Source: Gp13-AA77 sp036521995 (GTDB taxonomy: Bacteria; Acidobacteriota; Terriglobia; UBA7540). Taken from it: 45,417 nt of DNA. A program made the position numbers and the translations under genes. Where the stretch lies: NCBI GenBank assembly GCA_036521995.1, contig DATDGR010000244.1, forward strand, positions 1 through 45,417, written 5' to 3'. The notes beneath the pieces were generated by a model that ran no database searches, was not told the DNA's origin, and saw only the letters and a list, made by a program, of their open reading frames with translations. Numbering within the stretch: the first letter of the stretch is position 1; each line of letters starts with the position of its first letter. Positions 32,226 to 41,275 of the stretch are shown one piece after another.

Positions 32226-32436
32226 CGCCTGCCTCCGATCAACAGTAAGCCACCAAAATTGAATCCGTTGTGGGCCGCGGCTGCTCCCGGTCTCCACGCC
32301 TCAAGGTTCACTTCCGACGGTAACCCAGGCTGTCAATCTCTATCAAGTCTCGATCGAGTTAATTCACAACTGGATGACAGCGGCCTGTTCTTGATTCTGA
32401 GAGACATTTCTTTTGACCACCCCACCTTGGCGGGAG

Positions 32437-32465
32437 CTGACAGTTCAGGCCAGCTCGGCTACAAT
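32437..32465 (+). promoter_or_regulatory. Sigma-70-like promoter for the FmdB-type gene
   Basis: CTGACA (32437-32442) and TACAAT (32460-32465) are separated by 17 bases; each differs from consensus at one position. The predicted start near 32472 leaves about 29 bases of leader before ATG 32501. Confidence 0.6.
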
Positions 32466-32500
32466 AGCTCTCGGTCCGTTGCTGACCCAAGAGTGATCTC

Positions 32501-32713
32501 ATGCCGATCTTTGAGTATCGATGTCGAGAGTGCGGCTCCCAATTCGAAAAAATTCTGCTCTCGGCCGCTGAGCCGGTTAAGTGCGAACACTGCCAGAGCT
32601 CCGAGCTTGACCGTCTGCTTTCGGTGTTCGCCGTTTCGGGCCCTGCAAGTGCCGCTTCCGAGGCCGGCCCCTGCCCTTGCGGAGCTCCCCGGCGCGGCAT
32701 GTGCGGCGAGTGA
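32501..32713 (+). CDS. FmdB-family zinc-ribbon protein
   Basis: A 70-residue cytoplasmic protein with the FmdB/'CxxC_CxxC_SSSS' zinc ribbon. MPIFEYRCRECGSQFEKI (Cys8, Cys11) and PVKCEHCQSSELDRLLSVF (Cys28, Cys31) give the four zinc ligands, followed by the usual Ser/Ala/Pro-rich tail with CPCGAPRRGMCGE. The family is widespread and often called a putative regulatory protein, but no reaction is known. A promoter of good quality stands upstream. It is convergent with the TPR gene, 70 bases away. Confidence 0.9.
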   Translation: MPIFEYRCRECGSQFEKILLSAAEPVKCEHCQSSELDRLLSVFAVSGPASAASEAGPCPCGAPRRGMCGE

Positions 32714-32783
32714 AAGACCGCGCTCGCGGCGCACGCTCTTGCGTGTGGTCCTGAGCGACTTCTTGAGATCTGGCAGTCGGCAC

Positions 32784-35657
32784 TCACGGATCTTGCTCCT
32801 TCCTATCTGCGTTTTCTCCGTCCCCCGCGACCACCCTTTTCCGCCCGGCGCTCCGAATGGCCCGCGCCCTTGCCTCCATCCGTTCGGCTTCGAGATGCCG
32901 CCCGTCTTTGCGCAGGAAGCTCGCATAGCGATCAAGGTTGGGCACCAGATCGGGATGCTGGATCCCCAACGTGCTTTCCCGGATCTCGAGTACGAGGCGA
33001 AGCAGCGCCTCTGTCTGAGCCAGCTTGCCGGTTTCACTGTAAAGCTCCGCCAGGGTACTGAGCCCCGGAACCAGGGCGGGATGTCCTTCACCCAAGGCCT
33101 TCTCTTCGATCGCGAGCGCCCGGCGCAACAGTGAGGCGGCCTCACCCCGGTCTCCGAGCTGGCGCTCTACCAGCGCCAGACGTTCCAGCGTCCGGCCCAC
33201 TTCGGGGTGTTCCGGACCGCCGCCCTCCTCCCAGATTCCGAGCGCGCGTTGGTGCAGCCTCTCCGCTTCATCAAGCCTTCCTTGCGCTTGGACCACCTCA
33301 GCCAAGTGGTTAAGGTCGACGGCCACGGCGGGATGTTCGGGCCCAAAGCGAGCTTCGTCCAGGGCCAAGATTCGTTTCCAGCAGAGTGCCGCTTCTGTAT
33401 GACGCCCCTGCTCGGAGCTCGTCTCGGCGAGCCGCTCGAGGGTCGGAACCACAGAGGAATGCTCTGCTCCAAAGGTCCTCGTCTTGATGACAAGGATGCG
33501 GCGATAGACCTGTTCGGCTTCCGCGTGACGGCCTTCCAAAGAACAAACCAGCGCGAGCTGGTTGAGCTTGAGGAGAAGCCCGGGATGGATCTCGCCCACC
33601 TCCGCCTCGCGCGCGGCCAGCCAGGAACGGAGTGCCTTCTCGAGGCCGCCGTCGTCGATCCCCTGTAGCGCCTCCTCGGCCGTCTCGGGCTCAGCCGGTC
33701 TTTCCGCCGGCCGATTGTCTGCTTGACCTGCTGCGGCAGCGCCGGAAATCACGCTGGGCTCTTCGGGAATGGGCGGAAGCGGCGCCGCGATCTCTTCCGG
33801 CTCGGAGGTGCGCAACCCCGCGTCGGGAGTGGATGGCTCGGAGGCAGCCGAAGGTTCGGCGGCAGGCGGAATCTCGAGGGCCGAGTCGGCCTCAGCCGAG
33901 GTTTGCGCAACCTCCTCGTCTGCCTGAATCTCGAAGAGGGAAACTTCGGAAGTTTCGTCTCGCGGGACCTCGACGGCCAGCGCCGGAGTGGGCGGAAGGC
34001 CGGTCAGAGCGACTTCGTCGACGCCCAGCGTGTCCGCTTCGGCTTCGGCGAACGACGGTTCAATGGGCAAAGTCGCGAGGGGCAAAGCTCCGGGGACGGA
34101 TTCTTTCACTAGCGTAGGCGCGGGTTCCGCCTGAATCGGTGCGGGCTCAACAGCTTCCAGGACCAGCGGCCCTGACATGACTGATTCCGGGAAGGGTGTG
34201 AACGGAATCGGGGAGTCTGGCGCAGATGGCGCCGCCGCCGGCGGTTCTGACAAGGGCTCGCGGGCTGTCAGATCGGGTTGCTCTGCGGCGGGTTCAAGGA
34301 CCCGTGGACATTCCAGCGCTGCATCGACGTGAGAGATCGCTGGCTCAAGGTCAGTCGTGGCGCCTTCCGCTTCAGCCGCTTCGGGCTCAGGCGAAGGCGG
34401 CTCCAGAGCGGCCGCTTCCAAGGCCTCCGGTTCGCCCACGGACGCCTGACTCGCAACAGAACTCTGCGCCTCGTTTCCAGGCACGGCGCTCTCAGCCACC
34501 GTGGGGGCCGCCGAATCAGGAACCCCGTCGCCTGCAAGAGGGGGCTCAAGAGCCTTCTCGAACGGCTCGACAGCCGTGGAAGCAGTTTCGAGCTCACTCG
34601 CGCCGGGCGTAGCGGGCGGTTCTCCAGCTTCGGCGCGAGCGGCCTCCTCACGCGCCTGCTGGAAGGCCCCGCGCATCGCAAAGCGAGGTTGAGGGCGCTC
34701 TTCATCCTCGCCTAGCACGGCTTTGCTCACCGCCATGAGTTCTTCGGAAAGATCGCGAATCTCGATGTCTGACAGCGCACCGCCGGCCGCCTCAGAGGCC
34801 AAGTCCGCGTAGCCCGGATCGGATTCGACGCCCTGCCCTCCCGCTTGCCCGCAGATGCCGATGGCCCGCGCCCGGCTGAAAAGACGTTCCGCCTCAGAAT
34901 TCCTCCCTTGACGTAGCGTGAGCTCGCCGAGATTCTCCAGAATCACGGCTACCTCCGGATGGAAGGGGCCGAGCGTCCTCTGCTTGATGGCCAACGCCTG
35001 CTTGAAGAACGTCTCCGCCTCCGCCATGCGGCCCATAGCAAAGCAGACACTGGCCAGGTTATTGAACGACGTTCCGACGTGAGAGTGCTCCTGCCCGGTA
35101 CTCGCAACTCCGATGCGGAGGGCGCGGGTGAGCAAGGGCAGCGCGTCGGCGTATTGACCTTGCACCCGGTAGACGAGGGCGAGGTTGTTGAGGCTGGTGG
35201 CCACCACCGGGTGGTCGCGGCCCAGGGAGTATTCCTCAATATCGATGGCATTGCGGTAGATCGGAGCCGCCTCACGGAAGCGCCCTTGCGCGGCGTAGAC
35301 GGCGGCCAGGTTGTTGAAAATCTGCGCCGCGCTCAAATCATCGGAGCCCTGAGCTTCCTCGCACAGAGCGAGCGCCTGGACGAACAGGGGTTCGGCCTCG
35401 TCGAGTTTTCCACGGGCGCGACAGGCCTCACCCAGATCGTTCAGTGTTGTGCCCAGGCGGGAGTCCCCGCGGCCGAAGGATCGGGCTTCCGCCAGGGCCG
35501 CTCGATAGGCGTCCTCGGCCTCGGCATACCGGCCCTGGTTGTAGGCCCGATGGCCGGCTTCAATTGCCGCCTGCCAGACTGACAGATTCGCATCCGATTC
35601 CGGAGCCAGGAAACGAGCACCGGGCAAGAACCACCGGCTGAGAAGATCGAAAATCAA
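32784..35657 (-). CDS. Large tetratricopeptide-repeat protein with acidic Pro/Ala-rich middle
   Basis: A 957-residue protein with two blocks of kinesin-light-chain-type TPRs (about 42 residues per unit). Block one is residues ~30-270 (RAYNQGRYAEAEDAYRAAL; LNDLGEACRARGKLDEAEPL; FNNLAAVYAAQGRFREAAPI), and block two is ~655-930 (LNQLALVCSLEGRHAEAEQVYRR and following). Between them some 380 residues are rich in Glu, Ala, Pro and Ser with no fold visible. No clear signal peptide or membrane segment is present; the N-terminus MIFDLLSRWFLPGARFLA is weakly hydrophobic only. It probably binds partners as a scaffold. A GGAG lies eleven bases before ATG 35657. Its Pro/Ala/Glu linker has codon use like the rest, so I see no sign of a recent fusion. 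Confidence 0.88.
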   Translation of the reverse strand: MIFDLLSRWFLPGARFLAPESDANLSVWQAAIEAGHRAYNQGRYAEAEDAYRAALAEARSFGRGDSRLGTTLNDLGEACRARGKLDEAEPLFVQALALCEEAQGSDDLSAAQIFNNLAAVYAAQGRFREAAPIYRNAIDIEEYSLGRDHPVVATSLNNLALVYRVQGQYADALPLLTRALRIGVASTGQEHSHVGTSFNNLASVCFAMGRMAEAETFFKQALAIKQRTLGPFHPEVAVILENLGELTLRQGRNSEAERLFSRARAIGICGQAGGQGVESDPGYADLASEAAGGALSDIEIRDLSEELMAVSKAVLGEDEERPQPRFAMRGAFQQAREEAARAEAGEPPATPGASELETASTAVEPFEKALEPPLAGDGVPDSAAPTVAESAVPGNEAQSSVASQASVGEPEALEAAALEPPSPEPEAAEAEGATTDLEPAISHVDAALECPRVLEPAAEQPDLTAREPLSEPPAAAPSAPDSPIPFTPFPESVMSGPLVLEAVEPAPIQAEPAPTLVKESVPGALPLATLPIEPSFAEAEADTLGVDEVALTGLPPTPALAVEVPRDETSEVSLFEIQADEEVAQTSAEADSALEIPPAAEPSAASEPSTPDAGLRTSEPEEIAAPLPPIPEEPSVISGAAAAGQADNRPAERPAEPETAEEALQGIDDGGLEKALRSWLAAREAEVGEIHPGLLLKLNQLALVCSLEGRHAEAEQVYRRILVIKTRTFGAEHSSVVPTLERLAETSSEQGRHTEAALCWKRILALDEARFGPEHPAVAVDLNHLAEVVQAQGRLDEAERLHQRALGIWEEGGGPEHPEVGRTLERLALVERQLGDRGEAASLLRRALAIEEKALGEGHPALVPGLSTLAELYSETGKLAQTEALLRLVLEIRESTLGIQHPDLVPNLDRYASFLRKDGRHLEAERMEARARAIRSAGRKRVVAGDGENADRKEQDP

Positions 35658-35945
35658 CGGTGAGCTCCGCGAGCCACAGTCAAGACGTGGCCCTCAGGCG
35701 TCCTATCTTATCAGCTTGTCGAGCCGGGTTGAAGTGCTCACGGTGTTGTGTGGTGCGGTGTATGAACCGTCCTAACCCGCCTAGACGATCACCCCCTTCA
35801 CCAAACCGGTCAGGCGGCTTCACGTCCTGACGGCGCCGAGATTCGACCCACCTCCGGGCCATCTGTGAAGTCCATGCGGACCGGTAATCTGTCGACCTAC
35901 GGCGGAAGCAATCGTTTGAGAGCTGGATTGCCGCCTGCGTGGGAA

Positions 35946-36515
35946 TCACTGGATCCGAACAACTGATCCGAAGTGAAACCAGCCCCTTTCCCCAAGGCTT
36001 CGGCAAAATGGAATTGCGAGACATTTTTTGAAGTCGTTTGTTTTCTGTAATATCGTGGCTTCGTTCGTAGCTCCCGCGGTTTGGGCGCAGGCTTGGCCGC
36101 GGGGTTGAGCCGGGGCTTGGGCCAGGGCTTGGGACGGGGATTGGGCCAGCCCCTGAGAACGACGGGTTGGGGCGGCGTCCGGAGCCTCGACCGGGCGGCA
36201 CCACAGGTTTGCGGTTCTTTCTCCTCCGACCCTTTGGGGCCTCCGGGATCCAATGCCATGCGGCGCGGTCTCGTACCCCGGGCGGGACCGTCGCCGTCGA
36301 GACATTTTTGCAAGCCTCTTCTTTTCATAAACATCGTGGCTTCGTTCGTCAGCAGCCGGGCCTGAAAAGTCCGGGCCCCTGCGCTCTTGATCGGCACCGG
36401 CCAGGCTCGGCTGCGGTGCTTGCCCCGGTCCGACCGGTCGGGTGGATCTCCGGGCGTTGGCGCGATTCTCGGCCAGTTTGGTGGGGGTCAGGACGGGGGA
36501 TTTGACCAGCGGCAT
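35946..36515 (-). pseudogene. ORF of the right inverted-repeat copy, degenerate ST-GP/NRA family
   Basis: The counterpart of the ORF at 21352-22131. ATG 36515 is preceded by the same GAAGGAG site, and the protein starts LTPTKLAENRANARRST. After the first 30 codons it continues through SHDVYEKKRLAKMSR, a Gln/Ala/Pro-rich tandem tract and TNEATILQKTNDFKKC. Compared with the left copy, indels are multiples of three in sum, but conserved family residues are altered (STRP instead of STGP). I treat it as decayed; both copies could still be translated. Confidence 0.4.
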
Positions 36516-36816
36516 AGGGTTCTCCTTCGGGGCTCCGCGCAGGCGGACGCCTCCCCCTCAATTTCCGGTGGCTCCGGCCGGTCGCGACCGGGTAAGGTGA
36601 TCATGAGGCGCGGGGGTTGGGGACTCAAGTCAATCGTGGGTCAATTCCCGGACGCCGGTAACTCGACGAGCGTCTTTTCTCGTCGTGGGCTCTTGCGGCC
36701 GTATGAGGAACAAGAGGCCCACGGCGGGAGACAGCGCTCGCCGTGGCTACCGCCAATTCTGGCGATCGAGAGCGCGCCTTGATCGCATACATTACAAGAC
36801 GATGTGTGCGCCACCC
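35981..36816 (-). repeat. Right copy of the ~0.8 kb inverted repeat (IR-R)
   Basis: Read on the minus strand it follows IR-L from GGGTGGCGCA (outer end, 36816) to TTGGGGAAAGG (inner end, about 35981). It carries ~85 bases not found in IR-L, between GCGAGCG and GGGAATTGACCC (around 36735-36650). The outer palindrome differs from IR-L at two positions, and P/R-coding tandem units are rearranged. Two 'ENK' units lie inside, near 36355-36300 and 36070-36020. Confidence 0.85.
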
Positions 36817-36862
36817 GAGAGGCTCGATATCGCATGAGTCAAGAAACGATGTATGCCCCACC
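36784..36862. repeat. Two further CGCATACAT palindromes at the outer end of IR-R
   Basis: The first is CGCATACAT (36784-36792) with ATGTGTGCG (36802-36810), one mismatch, and is the outer-end palindrome of IR-R. The second, 36829-36862, starts GATATCGCATG and ends AACGATGTATGC, a decayed relative of the copy at 21959-21986. Each is followed by (G/C)CCACC. Confidence 0.65.
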
Positions 36863-37269
36863 CTAAGAAGCTCGTCATCGCGCCGCGGAGAGCAGAGACT
36901 CGACCCCACGCCGCAAGGCCTCGTCGCCTGCGCAAGGAGCGGCCTGCCCTTCGCTTATCGTCGCGAAGTCGGCGGTTTTCTCGACGTGCAGGCAGCTCGC
37001 GTGATAACATTTCCAGGATGTTCGCTGCCTCGGTGGTTTTCGGTGGGTGACAACCCGCGTCCCGTGAGGGGCATCCGATCAATTCTGCTGAGAAATGCAG
37101 CGGGTCTGCTGAGAGTCACGGCGGGCGGTTTCAAAGCTTTCTGAAGCGCGGTTCCGCGAGCGCAGGCCAGGGCGGGGCCGTGCCCAATCTTCAGTCCTGA
37201 AAGCCGCGTGTAAGAGAGTTCGGGTCCGTATGCGAAAAGCGTCATCAGACCCCGGGGGAGAGGTTGCGC

Positions 37270-40200
37270 GTGACGGCTGTTGCCGCTCGTAAGAAGGTGA
37301 CGACAGGCGGGTTGGCGCTCCTGGTTCTCACAGCCGGGCTCCTCTTCGCCCCACCGGTTCAAGCAGGGCGACAGACCCCTTCCGGAGGGCAGGCGGCCGC
37401 GCCTACGGGGCAAGGCTCGGAGGCATCGTCCGGCCAACAGAATCCAGCCTCAACACCGCCGCCTTCGACTTCCTCCTCCCCGCCGGGCGCTTCGGGTTCA
37501 TCGGCCGCGCCGTCCGGAGCGCAAGCCACGCAACCCGGCGCCGGAGCTAAAGGCCAGCCGCCCGCGGGACAGGCTGGCGGAACGATTTCCAGCGGACAAC
37601 AGCCACCGCAACAATCGTCCCAGCAGCCGGCACAACCCAATCCACCGGCGGGAGCGCAACCGGCTCCGGCGCAAAACCCGCCGCCCAGCAATCCGGAAGG
37701 CCTTCAGCTTGAGGCTCCGCCCGTGGCTCCGGCAGCTCCTAAACCTCCGGCCGGCAAGCAGGGCCAGCCAACGCTGGGCCAGCCGCAGCAGCCCGCTGCC
37801 GGACAGCAAGCCCCTAACGAGGTAATTCAGTCGATCAATTTTAGGGGCAACCGCCGCTATCCTTCCGCTACCCTGCAGGCGCGGATTTTTTCGCACCCTG
37901 GCGATGTCTACGACGAGAACGCGCTCGAACGGGATTACATGGCGCTTTGGAATACGGGTTTCTTTGACGACATCCGGCTGGAGGTGACCGACGGCCAGCA
38001 TGGCAAGATCGTGACCTTCTTCGTGCGCGAGAAGAAGGTGGTCCGCAGCATCGACTACAAGGGTCTCAGCACGGTGACCCAATCGGACGTCCTCGACCGC
38101 TTCCGGGAGGCCAAGGTGGGCCTATCGATCGAATCACCGTATGACCCGGTGGTGGTGCGGCGCGCCGAGGTGGTCCTGCAGCAGATGCTGGCCGAGCATG
38201 GGCGCCAATTCGCCACCGTGCGGCACCGTACCCGCAACATCCCTCCCAATTCCGTAGCGCTGACCTTTGTAGTGGTGGAGGGACCCAAGGTCAAGGTGGG
38301 GGAGATCAAGTTCGTGGGCAACACCGTTTTCTCGAACGAGAAGCTCGTCCGCGCCATGAGCTACACGCGTCCAGCAGGGTTTCCGCCTATCTTCTACATC
38401 TTCCACAAGACCTACGACAAGGAAAAGGTGGAAGCCGACCTGGTAGAGCACGTCCAGGAGCTTTACCGGGAGCACGGCTATTTCTTCGCGAACCCTTCCC
38501 TGGAGTTCAAGACCCACACGGTGGACACCCAACGGTCGCCCTTCCTGTTTTTCCTCGGCCGAGGAAAAGGGAAGCGAGTGGACCTCACCATCCCCATCGA
38601 CGAGGGCGCCCAGTATCGCCTGGGCCGTTTCAGCGTCCGGGGCAATAAGCTGTTCAAGACGGACGCGCTGATCAGGTCGTTTCCCCTGAAAACGGGCGAC
38701 ATCTTCAACATGACGAGGGTGCGGAAGAGCCTGGACGACTATAAGAAGCTCTACGGCAACTTTGGCTACATCAATTTCGTGGCTGACCCGGACATCGATC
38801 CCGACCGCCGGCGGCACATCATCAACCTGACTCTGAACTTCGACGAGGGCGACCAGTACTTCGTCCACCGCATCGAGTTTTCGGGCAACAACAAGACTCG
38901 CGACAAGGTGATCCGGCGCCAGATCCTCCTCGACGAAGGCAATCTTTTCAGCACCAGCCTCTGGGACATCAGCATTATCCGAGTGAATCAGCTCGGCTAC
39001 TTCGACCAGATCAAGAAGGAAGACTACGAGATCACCCAGAACAATCAGAACAAGACCGTGGACATCCTGGTGAAGCTGAGAGAGAAGGGCAAGAACTCGA
39101 TCGGCTTCTCAGGTGGAGTGAGCGGAGTCGCGGGCACCTTCATCGGGATCAACTATTCCACCAACAACCTCTTTGGCCTTGGCGAAACTTTTAGCATTCA
39201 GGCTCAAACCGGCACTTACGAAAAGCTCTATTCGCTGGGCTTCACCAAGCCTTACATTTGGGACAGGCCCATCACCGCCGGCTTCACCATCTTCGACAGC
39301 CAGTACCACTTCGATCAGGCAAGACAGATCGCGGTGGCATCGGGCGTCAATCCCAATTCGATTGAGCAGAATCCGTTCACTTCCGCCCTTTATCAGAACT
39401 TCCAGCAGAATTCAAAAGGGTTCACGGTTTTCGCGACCAGCCCCTGGCGCAAGAGCTTCGCCCGTGTCGGCCTCACGTACAGCTATTCGGACAGCAACAT
39501 TGAAACCTTCAGCGCGGCCTCGCAACAGTTCTACACCTCCCTGGCCTTCGGGCAGTACAACGGGCCGAACCAGCTCTACGGAATTAAGACGAGTCAAATC
39601 GCGCCCAACTACACCTATAGCACTCTGAATGGGGCGTTGGACGCGACTCGCGGGAAGTTCATCTCGGCTTCGCTGCAGTTCGCGGGAGGGCCGCTTGGCG
39701 GGAACGTTAACACCATCCGGCCGGTCTTCGAAGGCAAGTACTACCATCCCGTTCGCAAGGGCAAGAACGTCTTGGCGTTCCACTTCATCGCCTCCACCAT
39801 CGCCGGCTACGGCGGAAAAGTGCCTCCGCCGTTCTCCCGCTTTTACATGGGCGGTGACCAGGACATCCGGGGCTTTGACCCTTATACCATCAGCCCCACC
39901 GGATTTTTCCCGACCATCGGCCAAGTGTGTAATCGGGACGCGAAGGGCAACCCCATCCAGTCGGTCGGACCGAGCGGGGCGCCAACCGGAAGCTGTGGGT
40001 CCTTCACTCAATTCCCGTATTACACGCTTCAGTTCCCAGGGGGAGACACTGAATTACTCACCAACTTCGAGTACCGCATCCCGATCGTGCCCAATTATGT
40101 GACGCTCTCCTATTTCATCGACGTCGGCGTCCCGTTCATCCTGTACCAGAACCAACTCCAGTTTACGCCGACGGCGCTCAATAACATCCGGCAGGAGTTT

Positions 40201-40500
40201 CCCTATTTCCCCGTGCCCACCAGTTTGAAGCCTCTCGCGGCCGATAACTTCCGGCCACGCAGCTCCACCGGTCTCGAGATAGGGGTAAACCTACCCGTTG
40301 TCCACGCCCCGGTTCGGCTGTATTACGCCTACAACTGGGTGAGACTGAATAACGTCCAACTGGTGCCGCCGCAGGACCTTCCACCTCAATCGATGTTTCC
40401 AAACCAGGCCACCTATAACCAGGTCTACCAGTATTTCGCTCCGATTAGCATCCGGGAGCAGAAGGGACTGCTCGGCTTCACCGTGGCCAGGCAGTTCTGA
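37270..40500 (+). CDS. bamA: Outer membrane protein assembly factor BamA with long disordered N-terminus
   Basis: The Omp85-family core of the beta-barrel assembly machine. The product has about 1076 residues, against ~800 in Proteobacteria. After a signal peptide (about 9-36) comes ~150 residues of Gln/Pro/Ala/Gly/Ser-rich sequence. Five POTRA domains follow (~185-600; first EVIQSINFRGNRRYPSATLQ, last HRIEFSGNNKTRDKVIRRQI). The beta-barrel (~605-1076) carries GGDQDIRGFDPYT, the RGF lid-loop motif, and ends ...LGFTVARQF with a C-terminal phenylalanine. I prefer GTG 37270 because GGGGGAG then has normal spacing; TTG 37264 is the alternative. ompH follows 76 bases downstream, the usual arrangement for envelope biogenesis. 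Confidence 0.95.
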   Translation: MTAVAARKKVTTGGLALLVLTAGLLFAPPVQAGRQTPSGGQAAAPTGQGSEASSGQQNPASTPPPSTSSSPPGASGSSAAPSGAQATQPGAGAKGQPPAGQAGGTISSGQQPPQQSSQQPAQPNPPAGAQPAPAQNPPPSNPEGLQLEAPPVAPAAPKPPAGKQGQPTLGQPQQPAAGQQAPNEVIQSINFRGNRRYPSATLQARIFSHPGDVYDENALERDYMALWNTGFFDDIRLEVTDGQHGKIVTFFVREKKVVRSIDYKGLSTVTQSDVLDRFREAKVGLSIESPYDPVVVRRAEVVLQQMLAEHGRQFATVRHRTRNIPPNSVALTFVVVEGPKVKVGEIKFVGNTVFSNEKLVRAMSYTRPAGFPPIFYIFHKTYDKEKVEADLVEHVQELYREHGYFFANPSLEFKTHTVDTQRSPFLFFLGRGKGKRVDLTIPIDEGAQYRLGRFSVRGNKLFKTDALIRSFPLKTGDIFNMTRVRKSLDDYKKLYGNFGYINFVADPDIDPDRRRHIINLTLNFDEGDQYFVHRIEFSGNNKTRDKVIRRQILLDEGNLFSTSLWDISIIRVNQLGYFDQIKKEDYEITQNNQNKTVDILVKLREKGKNSIGFSGGVSGVAGTFIGINYSTNNLFGLGETFSIQAQTGTYEKLYSLGFTKPYIWDRPITAGFTIFDSQYHFDQARQIAVASGVNPNSIEQNPFTSALYQNFQQNSKGFTVFATSPWRKSFARVGLTYSYSDSNIETFSAASQQFYTSLAFGQYNGPNQLYGIKTSQIAPNYTYSTLNGALDATRGKFISASLQFAGGPLGGNVNTIRPVFEGKYYHPVRKGKNVLAFHFIASTIAGYGGKVPPPFSRFYMGGDQDIRGFDPYTISPTGFFPTIGQVCNRDAKGNPIQSVGPSGAPTGSCGSFTQFPYYTLQFPGGDTELLTNFEYRIPIVPNYVTLSYFIDVGVPFILYQNQLQFTPTALNNIRQEFPYFPVPTSLKPLAADNFRPRSSTGLEIGVNLPVVHAPVRLYYAYNWVRLNNVQLVPPQDLPPQSMFPNQATYNQVYQYFAPISIREQKGLLGFTVARQF

Positions 40501-40576
40501 GCATAAGCAGGTTTCACTTCTATCGTGGATTGAGTTAAAATTAAGTTTTCGCGCGAAATCACTTTGAGGAGTTTGA

Positions 40577-41194
40577 ATGAAAAACCGACTTTTGATCTGG
40601 GCCATGCTCGCGAGCGGCCTGTCTGCCGTAACGCTCGTAGCTGGCCAGGACCCCAGCACCACCGCGCCTTCAGAGAAGATCGGCGTCGTCAGTATCCAGC
40701 AGGCCATTGCCGCCACCGGCGAAGGCAAACAGGCATTCGATCAGTTGCAGAGGAAATATGAGCCCAAGAAACAACAGCTGCAGCGGGACCAGGATGCGAT
40801 CAACACCCTGCAGGACCAGTTACAGAAGCAGGGACCTACGCTGAGTGACGAAGAGCGAGCCCGGCTCACCCGCGAGTTGGACGAAAAGCAGAGGCTCTTC
40901 AAGCGTGAGCAGGAAGACGACCAGTCCGATTTTCAGGCGGACCAGCAAGAGACCTTTAACCGCATCGGTCAAAAGATGATCCATATCATCAACGACTACG
41001 CTGCCAAGAACGGCTTCGGCCTGGTGATCGATCCTATTCAGGTTCAAATGCCCATCTACTACGTAGCTAAAGGCATCGACATTACGGACTCGATCGTGAA
41101 GCTCTACGACCAGGCCAATCCTGCGCCTGCGGCGGCTGCTTCCGCGCCCGCTTCGAGCGCTGCCAAACCGGCTCAGAAGCCGGCGAAGCCCTAG
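40577..41194 (+). CDS. OmpH/Skp-family periplasmic chaperone
   Basis: A 205-residue protein with a signal peptide (MKNRLLIWAMLASGLSAVTL). Then come EKIGVVSIQQAIAATGEGKQAF and a long charged coiled-coil region (about 57-130), rich in Gln, Lys, Asp and Glu (YEPKKQQLQRDQDAINTLQD; LDEKQRLFKREQEDDQ). A closing FGLVIDPIQVQMPIYYVAKGIDITDSIVKLY segment is typical of the acidobacterial OmpH group. The tail is Ala/Pro/Lys-rich and probably disordered. It would hold unfolded outer-membrane proteins in the periplasm for BamA, encoded directly upstream. TTGAGGAG is the ribosome-binding site. Confidence 0.9.
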   Translation: MKNRLLIWAMLASGLSAVTLVAGQDPSTTAPSEKIGVVSIQQAIAATGEGKQAFDQLQRKYEPKKQQLQRDQDAINTLQDQLQKQGPTLSDEERARLTRELDEKQRLFKREQEDDQSDFQADQQETFNRIGQKMIHIINDYAAKNGFGLVIDPIQVQMPIYYVAKGIDITDSIVKLYDQANPAPAAAASAPASSAAKPAQKPAKP

Positions 41195-41229
41195 TTGTCT
41201 CTCAGGGTGCGGTCCGCGCTTGACGTCAC

Positions 41230-41266
41230 GCCGCCAGGTGTCTTCGCCCCGGCGGCCTTGTCTTTT
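41230..41266. terminator. Possible terminator between ompH and the carboxylase gene
   Basis: GCCGCC (41230-41235) and GGCGGC (41251-41256) form a 6-bp GC stem with a 15-base loop, followed on the plus strand by CTTGTCTTTT. It sits between convergent genes, where a terminator is expected. The stem is short and the loop long, so support is modest. Confidence 0.35.
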
Positions 41267-41275
41267 AATGCGCCG

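Larger units (their letters stand above)
35658..37269. other. Intergenic region between the TPR gene and bamA
   Basis: This 1.6-kb stretch is dominated by IR-R and the palindromes beside it. In 35658-35980 I see no gene and no recognisable repeat. In 36863-37269 there is no gene either; the leader of bamA ends in a GGGGGAGAGG ribosome-binding site at 37254-37263, and I find no persuasive promoter. Confidence 0.5.

Noticed and set aside
32310..32340. TTGACA on the minus strand as promoter for the Kelch genes
   Set aside because: No hexamer resembling TATAAT lies 16-18 bases downstream.
35680..36204. Minus-strand open frame ending in a Pro-rich and basic tail
   Set aside because: It joins repeat sequence to unrelated flank beyond the homology border, starts without a ribosome-binding site and is not kept in the other copy.
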